DNA of 64,000 nucleotides from the NCBI GenBank assembly GCA_032358165.1, contig JAALGY010000023.1, forward strand, positions 62,001 through 126,000, read 5' to 3'. The DNA is from Diplosphaera chodatii (taxonomy: Eukaryota > Chlorophyta > Trebouxiophyceae > Prasiolales > Stichococcaceae). Numbering within the stretch: position 1 is the stretch's first letter; every line of letters starts with the position of its first letter. This document shows positions 34,877 to 46,883 of the stretch, in pieces. Under the pieces are notes generated by a model. It saw only the letters and a program-made list of their open reading frames with translations. It made no database searches and was not told where the DNA came from. The translations under genes and the position numbers were made by a program.

Positions 34877-37800
34877 TCACACGTCCAGCTCGCTGTCTGA
34901 GTACTCCTTGTGCGGGTGCTGCGGCGCCGGCGGCTCCGTCTCCCTCGCAAACGCTGCAAACAGAGATGGCGAAAGGGTTGCGGAGTGTTCCAACACATAT
35001 GTCTGCAAGGGCTACGATGCGCGTTCACACCTTGTGCAACAATAACCACTCATACAATCAGCTTTGCAAGGAATAGATGTGACCAGGTACAACATTTGTG
35101 CGCCCTCCAAAGAGCAAAGTACCCGAGTGCATGGCCAGCAGGGCTGCGGCACGACGCGCCTCCGCAGCCCAGTCCAGCCGCAGGCTGACGTACGTCAAAA
35201 TCGACCCCTGCGGCAGAAACACTGGGCACCTCAAAACACTGCTGGGACTGCCGGTTGCTGGTTTTGACAGTGTGAGGCCGTGGCCCTGACTTCGGCACTG
35301 CGTGCCCTGATTGTCAGGTAGATGGGGACACCTCCAATCCAGCATCGATGCAGACATCTGGCCCACCTGCACGGTGGTGGTGACGGCCATGCCGACCCAC
35401 AGGCCGTGCACGCCCCACCCTGCAGGGAACGCCAGGAACACGGCCAGCGGGATGCCGAAGACCCAGTAGGCGCCCAAGTTGACTGCCACGCCCAGCTTCT
35501 GCCGCGCCGCACCCCTAATCACGCCTGCGTTCAGCATGACGACAGGTATGGATCAAGCTCGGCGGATGGCTGATTGTCAGGTACACGTCATGGCACCGTG
35601 GCACCGCAAGTATGAAGGCGCCGAGCCGCTCTGACCAACTGAGGCAGCTGTTGTGTGCTTAGGCAAGCACGTGCGCTGCCGCAGCACTCGTGCTGCAGAG
35701 CGTGCGCATGCATACCCCACCTGAGTACACGGCGTTCAGGCCGTCGCCCACCACGACGATCGCCAGCCAGCCGCACATGGCCGCCACCGCGTCCACCACG
35801 CCCCGGTCATGCGTGAACATCAGCGCGATCTGCACAGGCAAGCTAGGGCATAAGGCAAGGACACTCCTCCCAAGCCGCCATTTGAGTGCCCTTACGATTG
35901 CTTACAACCCCAGGTGATGCTTGGCTACCTCATGCAGTGCTGCTGGTGTGTGGTGCGCAGGGCATCTGGATCCCTGAACCTCAGCGACTGCAGCGCATTG
36001 ACGCACCTTGTTGCGGAAGATCAGGATGAGCGCAGCCGCAATGGAGGTCGAGATCACGCTGAGCACGCCGGACACGCGGGCGGTGCGCCGCGCGGCGCGG
36101 GGCCTGCCAGCGCCCAGCGCGTTGCTCACCCTCGTGCTGGACGCGCCTGCATGGGAAACCGGAGACGAGATGTGTGGCATCAATCATGAAGGCAGTTCAA
36201 ATGACGCTGCGCCCCAGTAGCCTGAGAAGGACACGGCTCAGCGCAGAGTCAGCAGCCAAGTGGTGCGCCTTGTCAAGAGTGTCCGCTTGCTCGCACTGTT
36301 GGTCACTGGAGGTTGGACCAGCAGAAGCAGGGACAAGGACGACACATGGCAGGGAGCAGGAAGCACACGAAAGGACCGCCACAGAGAAGAATACTTTGCA
36401 GAGACGAGATGGTGATCACACGCACCTGAGAAGCCGAAGGACATCATGTACACCAGCGCCATGAGGTTGAGGCAGATGCCGGTGACGGCAACGGAGAGCG
36501 AGGGGTGGCGCAGCAGCCCCGACAGCATCACGATGCACTCCACGGACCACCACTCCATGCACACCATGACGCACGACGGCGCCGCGATCGCGATGTAGTT
36601 GCCCCACCCCCGGAAGCACTGGAAGCTCCTGCGCCAGCAGCAGTGGGCGGCATGTGACCTGCTTCGGACCTACGATTGAAAGCTGTTCGCACAGACTGAG
36701 TAACAGCGCTGCGTGCTGATGATGTTCTGTGTGCAAGAGTCTGCGTGTGACGTATGGTACACCGGATGCGGGTGGGCGGCGTGTCATCAAGAGCAAACAC
36801 CGATCGATCCAGACAAGCATCTTGATCCCCATCTCGATTGGAATCCATCTCGATAGGGGATATATCCCATCAAGATTGCTTGCTGCAGGATTACTGTCGC
36901 AGTCGCCAGCGGGGACTCAGCCAAGGGGGTTTGAGCTGGGAGACCGTTTGGCCGACAATCCTTTCTTCCCCATCTCGGACCAACTCTTCCAGCTCAAACT
37001 ATCCTGCCAACCTGCTGTATCTGGCGTTAAAAAAGAGACCAGCGCAGCCACGTCGGTGCTTGTGCTGTTGTTGGCCAGGGCACGGAGATTTCCTATCGTC
37101 TACTACTGGAGTAAATGCATCGACGGCATTGTTTCACAGTTTCAAAGATGCGCACCAGCCTTGCCAGGTGTCCTCGGGCCGGCCCTCAACGGCGTGGTCG
37201 TACCAGATGACCCAGCCGCCCAGCAGCAGCGCCGTCGTCAGGAAGATCGCATCTGCGGACGGACACGCAGCTCAAGCCACAACCTGCAGGCTGCAGACCA
37301 TGCGTTGCGACCAGGCGCACGATGCCACACTCGGCAGCGCACCAGTCGCACATTGCACAGAGCTCCAGCAAGGTCATCTGCAGAAAGCTGGCACCACGTT
37401 TCGGGCTTAAGGGTGCATAGCAAGCTGGCTCGCCGTTTGCAAAGGCCGCGCCGGCCAGCCCGAAGCCGCACGAGAAGACCAGGACGTAGTTGAACACCGG
37501 CGCCAGCAGCGTGGACAGCAGGGAGGCCACTGCGACAGCACCCGCATCTCAGCCCCCACCCATGCGGCAGCCAGCATGCACAGTGCTGTGCAAGGCCCCA
37601 AGTGCAGATAAGGTTCATTTATGTGTCAGCCACACAGGACGTTTGTGCAAAACACAATGCACTGCTGGTCCCCATGCTGCACGGACTGCGGCAGGAGCAG
37701 CGTCGGGGTCCAACACAGTTTCTCCTCACCCGCGGCCGGGAACACGACGCCCTGCGCCATGAGGTAGCGCTTCAGGCACTCCGCGACGCCGGTGAAGAAC

Positions 37801-40800
37801 ACCGCCGGCACGCTCAGCTGCACGAAGCGCGCCGCGTCCGCCGCCAGCTGCGGCTTCTGGCCTGCGTGTACACACGGCAGCAGTTTCGAGACAGTACAGG
37901 GCAGGCTGGCCAGCACACCCTTGAAGTGTGTTCAAATTGAGTGGCCCCACCTCTAGGAACAAGGGCATCATCTGCCAATGAGCTGATGGCGGCATTCGCA
38001 GCGCCTGAGCGGCTCTGCAGCCGTGTGCAGGAAGCAGTGTCATGCAGGGTTTGGAGCGCACCAAGGGCCAGCAGGACGGGCTCCATGGCGATCCACAGCG
38101 GCAGCAGCGCCGCCAGCGCCACCAGGCAGATCAGCAGCGCCCGCTGCAGCGTCACGCCCACCGCCGCGTAGTTCTTGGCGCCGTACGCCTGTGTCGGAAA
38201 ACCCACATCAATGCCCAGCATGGAAGAGCAGTTGTCACACATGTACATTGCAATTGCAAACCTCCTCACTCGTCATGCAGCTGCCCGCTGAGCCAATCCA
38301 ATGGGGGCATATAGAGACAACATGTCTGGTGATGTGAACGCTGTGCCAGACCCGGGCTCCCTTGCTGCACACGGCAGAGGAAAGAGGAGGCCCGGCAGAG
38401 GGGCACAGCCGATCCCTATGTAGCCGACTGTCGCATTTGATGCACGCCGCAGCCTACCTGGCCGCACAGCGTCTCCATGGCGGAGGCCAGCCCCGCCAGG
38501 GCGGCGAAGCCGGTGACGTTGAGGATGGAGGTGCCCAGCACCGCGGCGGACAGCGCGTCGCGGCCCAGCTGCCCCGCGAAGGCCATGGAGATGTAGAAGC
38601 TGCCCTGCGAGAACACGTTCTGCGCCGCCAGCGGCCACGCCATCTTGAACAGCCTGCGGTCAGCCAACGTGTCATGCATCAATCCCGCCCAGCCACAGAT
38701 CAACCCCACATCTGCAGTAGCAATGAGCTGCGTCAGCAAGCGAGCTGCTGACCATGTGCCAGGACAGGTGCAACGACCTGCATACCCATCCTGCACACCA
38801 GACGGCAACAGACGAACCACAGCATTCTCTGAAGCGCAGCGGCATCAGCAAACCCACCTGGCGCCCTCCTGCTTGTACTCGGCCCAGGTCTCGGTGCCGC
38901 AGTTGCCGTCCTCCAGCGCCGCCGACTCCTCGTCCTCCGACGACTCGCCCTCGCTACCTGCAGCGAAAATGGCAAATCCCATATCGGGTCACTAGGAGCA
39001 AGACAGAGGTAAGGTACCAAGTGCAGTGCTATGCAGTTCGTCAGCCCATATACATCCAGTGACAGCAGCAACCGCATGCCAGGGAGAAGCAGCACCCCTG
39101 CAGCAGCAGGCAGTGAGATGCACACGCCCCGCCAGTGCGAAGTATAGGGCCCGGTGCTTAAGGCGCCCCACCTTCGTCCACCAGCTCGTCCACCAGGCCG
39201 TCGGCGTCCTGCAGCAGGGGCTCGTGCAGCAGGGAGTGGGCGTGCAGGCGGGGAGGGCCCTCCTCGCGCTGCGTGTCGCCCGACCCCGCAAACACCTGCC
39301 GCACAGCACACCACTGTACACTAGAATCAAGCTTCAGCAGATATTGAGCTACCTCAGCAGCAGCCCGTCTCATGATGGCACCGTTGCTATGCACTCCTGC
39401 CATGCCGTCCCCTCCAGCAGCTGAGCGGCCTGATCGTTACACCATTTGCACCGCCACCACAGTGCTCATGTCCCCCTGATCACCGGTCTGTGGGACGCGA
39501 GCAGCGGCTCCGCGAGCGGCATCACTCCAGGGAGGGCGCCGGGCTCCGCTGCAGGGAGGATGAGGCGCGTGTGTTCCTCCTGCAGGCGGGTGTGCTCCTC
39601 GTGTGCCGCCGCCAGCGCCGACCTGCAGAAGAAGTAAGCTTCAGAGTGTAGGAGCCCTGCAATGGCATATGCTCATCAAAGTAGCACAGTAGCGGTTGCG
39701 ATCCTGCAAATGGAATCGCTCGTTCTGCAGGCAGTACCTTCCAGTACTCAACGATGCACCTCACATGTGCACGCACATACTTGGTGCATATCACACCATG
39801 CACAGGACATATGACCAGAGCATCACCAGAGAAATGCTGCATACAGCCGCAACTGCAGTGAACATGGGTGCCATCCTTGCATGCATAGCCTCTGCTGAGG
39901 ACGCAGGCAGGCTCGGCAGTGGCACGGCGGCTGCTTATTGGGTCCATCAGCATGTCATGAGAAGGCTGGAGCACCCCAGCAAGGGTGCACAAGCAGCAAC
40001 CATGTCCCTCACGCTCATGCACTCACCTCATGGCGGGGTGTATATCGAAGCTGCGCACGCGCGCCGGCCCTGCAGTCCGCAGCGACAGCTGCTCCCGCTG
40101 CCGCTGCACCCGCCGCCGCACAGCCGACTGCTGCCTGCAGCAGCCATTGCAGCCCAGTCAGCAGCGGCAGTCTCCGCTGCTGCTGTCCTTCACGCCTGTC
40201 AGTGCGTGGTGGACCCTGTGTACTGCTTCAGATGCGAGCCAGCTCAGCAGTGTGTGTCGACAGAAAACAGTGCAACATGCCCGACAGAGGCATGTCGCAG
40301 CGCTTCAGCAGCGACAGACACCGCTGCCCAATCACTGATTTGACCTCCACAAGCTAGTCGCAACCAGAAGTGCAGGCCAGCAGGATCGGAAACAAGACCA
40401 GTCTGCATGTAGACAGTCCCCATATGGTGGATGTGAAGCAAGTTCACTGTGCCTTGCCAGGAACGTCTGCCAGTACTTACCGCCTGAGCGCGTGCTGCTG
40501 CATGAGCTCTGCGCCATGGCTGCCCGCCGGTGCTGAGGACGCCGCAGTCGGCCCTGGGCCCGGCGGGTCGGCGATCGGCGGCGACTCGTCCACCAGCACT
40601 TCGCTGTCGACCCGCCTGCTCATAATATACAAACATTTTCTGGTTGCAGCAAAGCACAGAGGAGGTGCACAGGCTGCCACCCCGTGAACACCGCTTCAAT
40701 GCAGCCACAGGGTGGCGCGAGCTGCTGCGCTCAGCTAGCTCCTCCTGCCGACTGAAACTAGACGTTTGGCAACCTCAGGCGTCCTGCTGCCATGCGATGC

Positions 40801-41236
40801 ACGCTCCCACCAAGCTGAGACCAAAGCAGGCCAGTACCGCCTTGGCAGCCAGTGTGACGGGAGGACAGACACGTCACACTGTCGCACAATGCAATGAGAG
40901 CGTGACAGCATGGCAAGGGTATGGGGCGCATTCACCACACCTGGGGCTGTAGTACGCGCTCATGACGCTGGACTGTGGGGAGCCGCCCCAGCTGCGCGCG
41001 TCGTCAAAGTCGTCGCTGCCCGACGCCGCGTCCTCTGCTCTCTCATCACGCATCGTCACGCTGCGCTGCGGGAGCACCATTGGCGGCGTGCGAGGCGCTG
41101 CGCTGTCTGCTGCGCCCTCGGCTGCGGGTGCAGCGGAAGTGGCATCTACTGCATGGGCATCTGGGCTGCCGCCACTGCTGCCATTGCCGCTGGCCGGCAT
41201 GGCTGTCAGGCGGCAGGCCTTGAAGCGAGCTGCCAA
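34877..41236 (-). CDS. MATE-family efflux transporter with long N-terminal extension (~773 aa)
   Basis: A secondary transporter that exports organic compounds in exchange for H+ or Na+. Seventeen exons join in one frame: 41236-40941, 40615-40481, 40134-40027, 39622-39484, 39295-39172, 38957-38858, 38653-38458, 38188-38062, 37861-37730, 37529-37434, 37252-37156, 36628-36426, 36146-36007, 35829-35721, 35524-35367, 35207-35123 and 34953-34877 (2322 bp with stop). The membrane core begins near residue 301 (MAWPLAAQNVFSQGSFYI). Further hallmarks are AYGAKNYAAVG, CGFGLAGAAFANDAIF, DTWQGWSFQCF, SSTRVSNALGAG and WGVHGLWVGMAVTTTVQ. The intron after GAAFAN uses a GC donor and phase supports it. The first ~300 residues are hydrophilic with acidic stretches (SEGESSEDEES); the family is usually 450-550 aa. 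The start MAARFKACR is the first Met of an open frame and could be off. Confidence 0.85.
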
Positions 41237-42193
41237 AGCACTGGGCAGCCGCAGCAGCGGTGTTCAGACGGTGCAGATTGTGCAGCTCAGCACCAACGCG
41301 CCAAGTGGTGAAGGGTCCGACCCGCGCCGCAGCAACCTGATGGTCGTGCACCTGCACATGTGCAGGACGCATATCCGCACACCATACGATAGCGCATCTG
41401 GGGTGGCACAGAGATATGTGCTGAGGAACGCTGTGCAGTCTGCCAGCAGTGCATGCCCGCAGCCGCGCATGCCATACTTGCGTACAGCACCCTACAATCA
41501 CGTCGCAGGGTGGTCTCAGATACTTCAGCGTCAGCTGCTTCTGAGCAGCTGTGCATGCACCCTTCCAAGCGTGCAACAACGGCAGCAGCTTGGTGAACAA
41601 AAGGAAAGATTGACCTAATGCAGAAGTGCACTTCTCAGCTACCGCACCTCTGCTGGCTGCTGCGGGCCCAGTGTCAAGACTGCCAGTCCTTCTCGAAGAA
41701 GTTGCTTGCAGTGCTACGCTGGGTCTGGGCGTCGTGCACAGGCCTCAGCAGGACCCATCTTCTGCAGTCTGCACAGCAATTTCTTGTGTGCTGGATCCAG
41801 ATACACGAGCAGCCCGTCAGCCGCTCGTGCACAATACGCTACGTCGTCAAGAATGTCGATGCAACCTGCCAAGTGCGCGAATTGGCGTGCGGGCTCATGT
41901 CCTACAACAGCGCCAGCCTGGCCCTGTAGCAACATGCACGCCTGGCAAAAGGTTCAAGGCTTGCACATTTGTCATTTGCATCCTGGTGAAGTGGGGCGGC
42001 ATGTCACTATCCCGTGTCGTCAATTGGTTGTGCTGCGCGAATCCGCATTCTGCCCGCACGATTCTCTCCGCAGCAAACTGATCTGCGCCACCTGCTTTGC
42101 GGCAACGCATCTGGATCTGTGCATGGGACCCAGGGCAGTCGGCCGAAGCACTGATAACATCAAGCAGCGCAGCTCAGTCACGGTGTTACTACG
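41237..42193. other. Intergenic between divergent MATE (-) and A6 (+)
   Basis: About 960 bp hold the promoters of both genes. No further gene was recognised. Confidence 0.45.
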
Positions 42194-44008
42194 ATGACCA
42201 ACTTGAGCGACCTGCCGGAAGAGCTATTGGAGGTCATCCTGCGGCATGCAACCAGTGAACTGCAAGAGCACAACAAAGACGACCCCGACAACTTCCACCG
42301 CGCTGCAGCCTGGATCACACTGTCCAGCATCAACAGCAGGTATCAACATGCCGTGCAACGTCACACTTCTCACCCACTGCTGCAGCGGGTGTGCAGTTCA
42401 GCAAAACTGGCCGCGGCAACGCCCCTACGTCGCTCGAGTGTATCATGATCATGAATATGGTGGTCCTCCGCTGCAGATGGCGAAGGCTGGTGCAGGGGCA
42501 GCCAATCTGCCTGACGCTGCGGTACAGCTGGGACGGCGAACAGAAGGCAGATGTCGGCAGGACTGTCCGTCACCTGCAGCAGGTGTGCAAGCACTGTCCT
42601 GAGCAGCATCCCTTCCATCGTGTGACGGTTCACTGACGGTCATGTTTGTGCGCCCTGCAGCTGGCACAGAGCAGGGTGCCAGTGCTCAAGCTGGCAATCC
42701 GGCAGCCACTCAGCGGCCAAAGCCTTGGCGACACTCATGACCCAGTGCTTCCTCCAAAGGAGCTGTGCTTGGCGGTGCGACGCTACAGCATCTGCCCTTT
42801 GGCAGAACTTGACAATCAGCAAGCCGGTCAGCGTCGGCTTTTCAGGCGCTGACTGCAATCCGATGGCGAAGTTGTGTGCTTTCCAATTTTGCAGGAGCAC
42901 GCACATCCATCTTACCTGCACGATGCTGCTGAATGATGAGGGTGCAGTCCAGCCGGTGTACCAGTGGCGCAGGTATTATGGTGGCCAACATGGCGCCTGC
43001 TGTTGCAGGTCTCAGATCTGCTGGCGGCGCACCAGTTTCAGCAGCACTCGGGACCGGTGCTGGAGAGTCTCCTTATGCAACGGCAGGGCGCGGGCTGCTT
43101 CAAGCTTGCTGTACAGCCAGAGACCTACCCAGTAGGTCGTTTGTTCCGTATCTGCATGAGCTATGTCTGCGATATGGTGCCCCTCATGTTCATGATGTTC
43201 GTGGGATTGTCATGTGCACACACAGAGTATGTGAATGCTTTCCCCACTATGCAGCATAGTGATTGCCATCCTGTCATGTGATGCGGGATGGGCGGATGCC
43301 AATGCTGGCTTGGCCGAAAGGCGCACTATCACAACACAATCGTTGTTGCAGGGGTTGAAGACACTACACGGCGTCGGGGGCAGGCTACCCTTCGGCTTGC
43401 CGCCGCAGCTGTTAGACCTGGAGTACATCGCCAACGGGGAAGATGACCATCGCCGTGTTTGTAGCCGTTCTTATGGCCAAGAAAGATTGAACAAGGAGTT
43501 CAACACAATCACACAGCTGAAACATCTGAGGCGGCTGGCTGTTCAGGACTGCCGCGCTACGACCATGCCGCTCAGCTTCATTTCCCAGCTCCAAAGCAGC
43601 CTGCAGGCACGACATGTGGCAGTGCCAGCATAATCGTTCAATGCGCAAGGATGTGCTGAGTGCAGTGTCTCTTACTGTTTTGCAAGAGTGTTGTGTCAGC
43701 ACAAACTACTGTGGGGGGCTGGGGCAGCAGTGGCTGGCTGGTCATCAATCCCCTGCGACAAGATGGCGGGTGTTGGTCAGAGCTGCTCGTGAAGTAATGA
43801 TGCCTCTCCTTCTCGGCTGCAGGTGGCCACCTTCGAGGGTTGCTCGTTGTACATCAATGGCGGTTGGGATGCGTGGCTCAACGCATGGCAGTCCTCGAAG
43901 CCAAAGCACATGCATGTAACTGAGTTGGCGCCCAACAGGCTGGGCAGGTTCGCAGTCGTGTCAACATGCAGACTAGAATCGCATGGTGCAGCCCAACCTG
44001 AAACTTGA
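42194..44008 (+). CDS. F-box/LRR-like family protein A6 (intact, ~309 aa)
   Basis: Six exons give 930 bp in one frame: 42194-42339, 42477-42582, 42661-42774, 43009-43131, 43352-43606 and 43823-44008. The start MTNLSDLPEELLEVILRHAT is F-box-like. Then come WRRLVQGQPICLTLRY, SRVPVLKLAIRQ, HQFQQHSGPVLESL, LHGVGGRLPFGLP, LLDLEYI, LRRLAV and LSFISQLQSSLQ, with VATFEGC opening the last exon. Intron phases are 2,0,0,0,0, as in A3 and A4. Exon 5 ends at a GC dinucleotide (CAG/GCACGA) rather than GT, a GC-AG intron if spliced as in the paralogues. It lies about 20 kb from the main cluster, so it is a dispersed member. A TGTAA about 170 bp past the stop may be the polyadenylation signal. Confidence 0.75.
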
Positions 44009-44753
44009 CTTTCACTATAGCAGCTGCACGCCGCGGGGAAAGTACATTGACGATGAAGATGTGCAGATCTACAGTACATCAAGCGGGGGTCCGAAAATGA
44101 GATTAGTGCCAAATATTGTCCGCGGCGTTTCGTGCGGGCGGGCTGGGCGGTTGCAATGCAGTTTGGATGCTCCACCTTGTAAACTTCGTTGTGTAGTTTG
44201 CAACACCCGGTGCATGCACCAAGTTGAGCACAAAGTTGTGAGAGTACGGTTTGGCCTTTGATTTCTATGAAATCTCGACATTGCTGCCCGTTTCAATCGT
44301 TTTTACACCGTCAACGCTGATCCAGCCAGTATGTTACAGCATTCATCACACTCTCTACTCGAGTCATCAGCTGCAGCCTACAAACCGATCGCATGCACTC
44401 GCTCCTGACTGATCTCAAGGCTGAGTCACCTCACTTCAGCTACCCATGTGTTGCACAACTACCACAGTCTATAGGATAGCACGGCAGCTACAAGCACGGC
44501 GCAACGACGACAATAACAGTAGGTGCTCTATCTGCTCATCTGCCATTGCACACCCATGCAAAGTGATGCCCGTGCAAGCCCTATCAACTAGCCATTTGGC
44601 AACAACCCTTCAATTGTATCTTCCGGAACGCCGCCTGCCTCCCTATATGTTGCAGCGCCGAAATAGCGCCCCGGCATGGGCAAATGTGTATGGGTGACGT
44701 GCGCTGCATGCGGCTATGGTGCAGCCATAGCGGTGCTGTGCCCTACTTGGTCA
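44009..44753. other. Intergenic between convergent A6 and the cellulase gene
   Basis: It contains the 3' UTRs of both neighbours. No gene was recognised. Confidence 0.45.
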
Positions 44754-46883
44754 TCATCCAGACGTTGGTAGGCACTGCCAGTACCACTCGTTGGACCGTG
44801 TGCATGTGGCGCCGGCGGCGCAAGCGCCGCCCCCCTGGCTGGCCCATGCGTAGTCCCCTAGCGGGTTCCCCGCCGGCCCAGACACCCCGCCGCACTGCCC
44901 CCACATCTGGATCACGGGCGCCGTGCCGACGCCCAACGTCGGCACCGCAGCTGGGGTCGTCGGTGCCGCTGTTGGGCTGGGTGCCGTTGGTGCCTTTGTG
45001 GGGGTCGCCGCTACGACTGGCTTGGGCGGCGGCGGCTTTGCTGCCGGCTTGGGTGGCGGCGACTTTGCTGTGGGCTTTGGCGGCGGCGACCTGGCTGTGG
45101 GCTTTGGCGGCGGCGACTTTGCAGTTGGCTTGGGCGGCGGGGACTTTGCTGTCGGCTTGGGCGGCGGCGGTTTTGCAGCTGCCTTCGGCGGCGGCGGCTT
45201 GGCTGTGGGCTTGGGCGGCGGCGGCGACTTTGCAGGTGCAGTCGGCGCGGCCGTCGGCACGGGCGCCGTCGGCCCTGTAGCGACCGCCGGCTGCGCGTTG
45301 CGCAGCAGCATCATGAACTGGGCGTGGAACCAGCCGCCGGCTGGTGGCGCGCCCGCCATTGCATCCTGAGAACACAACACACCACGCAGAAACCCAGCTG
45401 CTGCATTTGCAATCCTGGTTGCCTCCCTCACATGTTTCCTGAATGTCAACTGCTGCAGAATGGGTGCATGGCAAGCTGCTCACGGCATGCTGAGACCTAC
45501 AGCTGCTGGTGTCCAGGCAGTTGCTCATGTGCACATGCGCACACACACTCGACACACATTCGACGCGCCGCTGACCTTGCTGGAGTCGTTGGGGTCGCAG
45601 GACGGGTCGAAGCGCTTGCCCTCTGCGTCAGGCGCGTTGCCGGGCGTCGTCGCCTGGCTGCTGCCGTCGGACTCGCCAGGGGGCTTCACCCACACATACG
45701 CGTCAATCGGCAGGCTCGGCACGGGGCTGGCGCGCGGCCGCTCGCCCAGCCCCGCGCCGTTGACGTTGCACCAGTTGCCGCGCGCCTTGCGCTTGTCGAT
45801 GGGCCTGCCGTCGTTCGCCGCCTTCCAGCCGCTGCGCGACGTGTCAATGATGAAGCCGAGGCCGGGCACGCCGGCGTTGGCGAAGTTGGTGGCCAGCGTC
45901 TGCACGTACGTCTGCTCATCGAAGACGGGGTTCCACTCGTAAAAGGGGCCCGACAGCACGCTCTGGTTGCTGGGTGACACGAAGGGCTCCTTGAGGGGGG
46001 TGTAGTTGGCGATGTCGGTGGCGAGGCCGCGCACCAGGGCCGGGCCCCCCGCCTCGGCCGTGGTAATCAGGTTGGCGTACAGCGATACGCCGCCCTGCAT
46101 GTTGTTGGGCCACACCAGCCACCCGCTGTGGCCGATGTCCAGGTACATGTCCACGTTGGGCAGGGCGCCCAGCTTCTGCAGCGCGTAGGTGACGCCGTTG
46201 ACGTAGGTGTTCTGGGAGTTGACCGCCGCGCAGGTGGGCACCCCCAGGTTCGTCACCATGTTGGGCAGGGAGTCGGGCTCCACGACGGCCACGATGCGCA
46301 GCGCCGCGTACGCCGGCTTGGCCCTGATGGCGGCGGCGATGGCGTCGATGTACTGCGCCTTGTACTTGGGCAGGTCGGCGATGCCCAGCTCGCCGTTGGA
46401 CGCCAGCGCCGCACAGTCCCTGCTGGGCAGGTCGTACACGACGATGGGCACCACGGCCGGCTTCCCGGCGGCCGCCGCCTGCGCCAGCGCCGCGTCAAGG
46501 TGCCCCGTGAGGCTCAGCCGCCCGCCGTTCGCCGCGCCGCCCTTGATCGCGTCGATGCGGTCCAGCCAGATGGCCGTGGAGATGCCCTGGACTGTGCGGA
46601 TTTTGGCTGCATCGGTGCTGCCGGCTGCGACCTGGGCCAGCGATGCGGCGGCGTTTTTCGCATAGTCGGGGTTGACGTAGAATACGGCGCCCGCGAAAGG
46701 GTTTGTGCCGGTCGCCTGGCGCGCTGTGACCCTAGCGTTTGCGCCATCCCCGCTAACGCTGTCGACCAGGCGGGACGATGCACCGCTGCTGATGGACCGA
46801 GACAGGTTTGCTGCAGGGCCGGACTGGCACAGGGCGGCCGGCAGAAGTGCCGCTACCAGGGCGCATGCCAGCCACGAGTGCAT
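44754..46883 (-). CDS. Secreted GH6 cellulase with C-terminal CBM1 (~639 aa)
   Basis: An inverting beta-1,4-glucanase or cellobiohydrolase of glycoside hydrolase family 6. Two exons, 46883-45576 (436 codons) and 45365-44754, join in phase 0. Residues 1-19 are a signal peptide ending ALC-QS. The catalytic domain spans about 60-465. YDLPSRDCAALASNG (about 150-164) fits the GH6 signature, with Asp156 as the expected general acid. VVEPDSLP (about 200-207) fits the second signature. MYLDIGHSGW, TDIANY, GNWCNV and YVWVKPPGESDG match the family core. A linker of repeated PPPKPTAK units (about 466-585) leads to a CBM1-like module at 590-639: WGQCGG, then Cys at about 618, 624 and 634, ending EWYWQCLP. 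The module has about 15 residues more than fungal CBM1, inserted before the second Cys. All key residues are present. Confidence 0.9.
45015..45240 (-). repeat. Tandem repeat coding the Pro/Lys/Thr-rich linker
   Basis: Short units coding SPPPKPTAK and variants recur about eight times within the cellulase gene. Such units can expand or contract, so linker length may vary between strains. Confidence 0.85.

Noticed and set aside
44923..45369. Plus-strand frame coding GGGFAVGLGGGDF-type Gly-rich repeats, like a cell-wall protein
   Set aside because: It is the antisense of the Pro/Lys/Thr linker of the cellulase and has no independent support.
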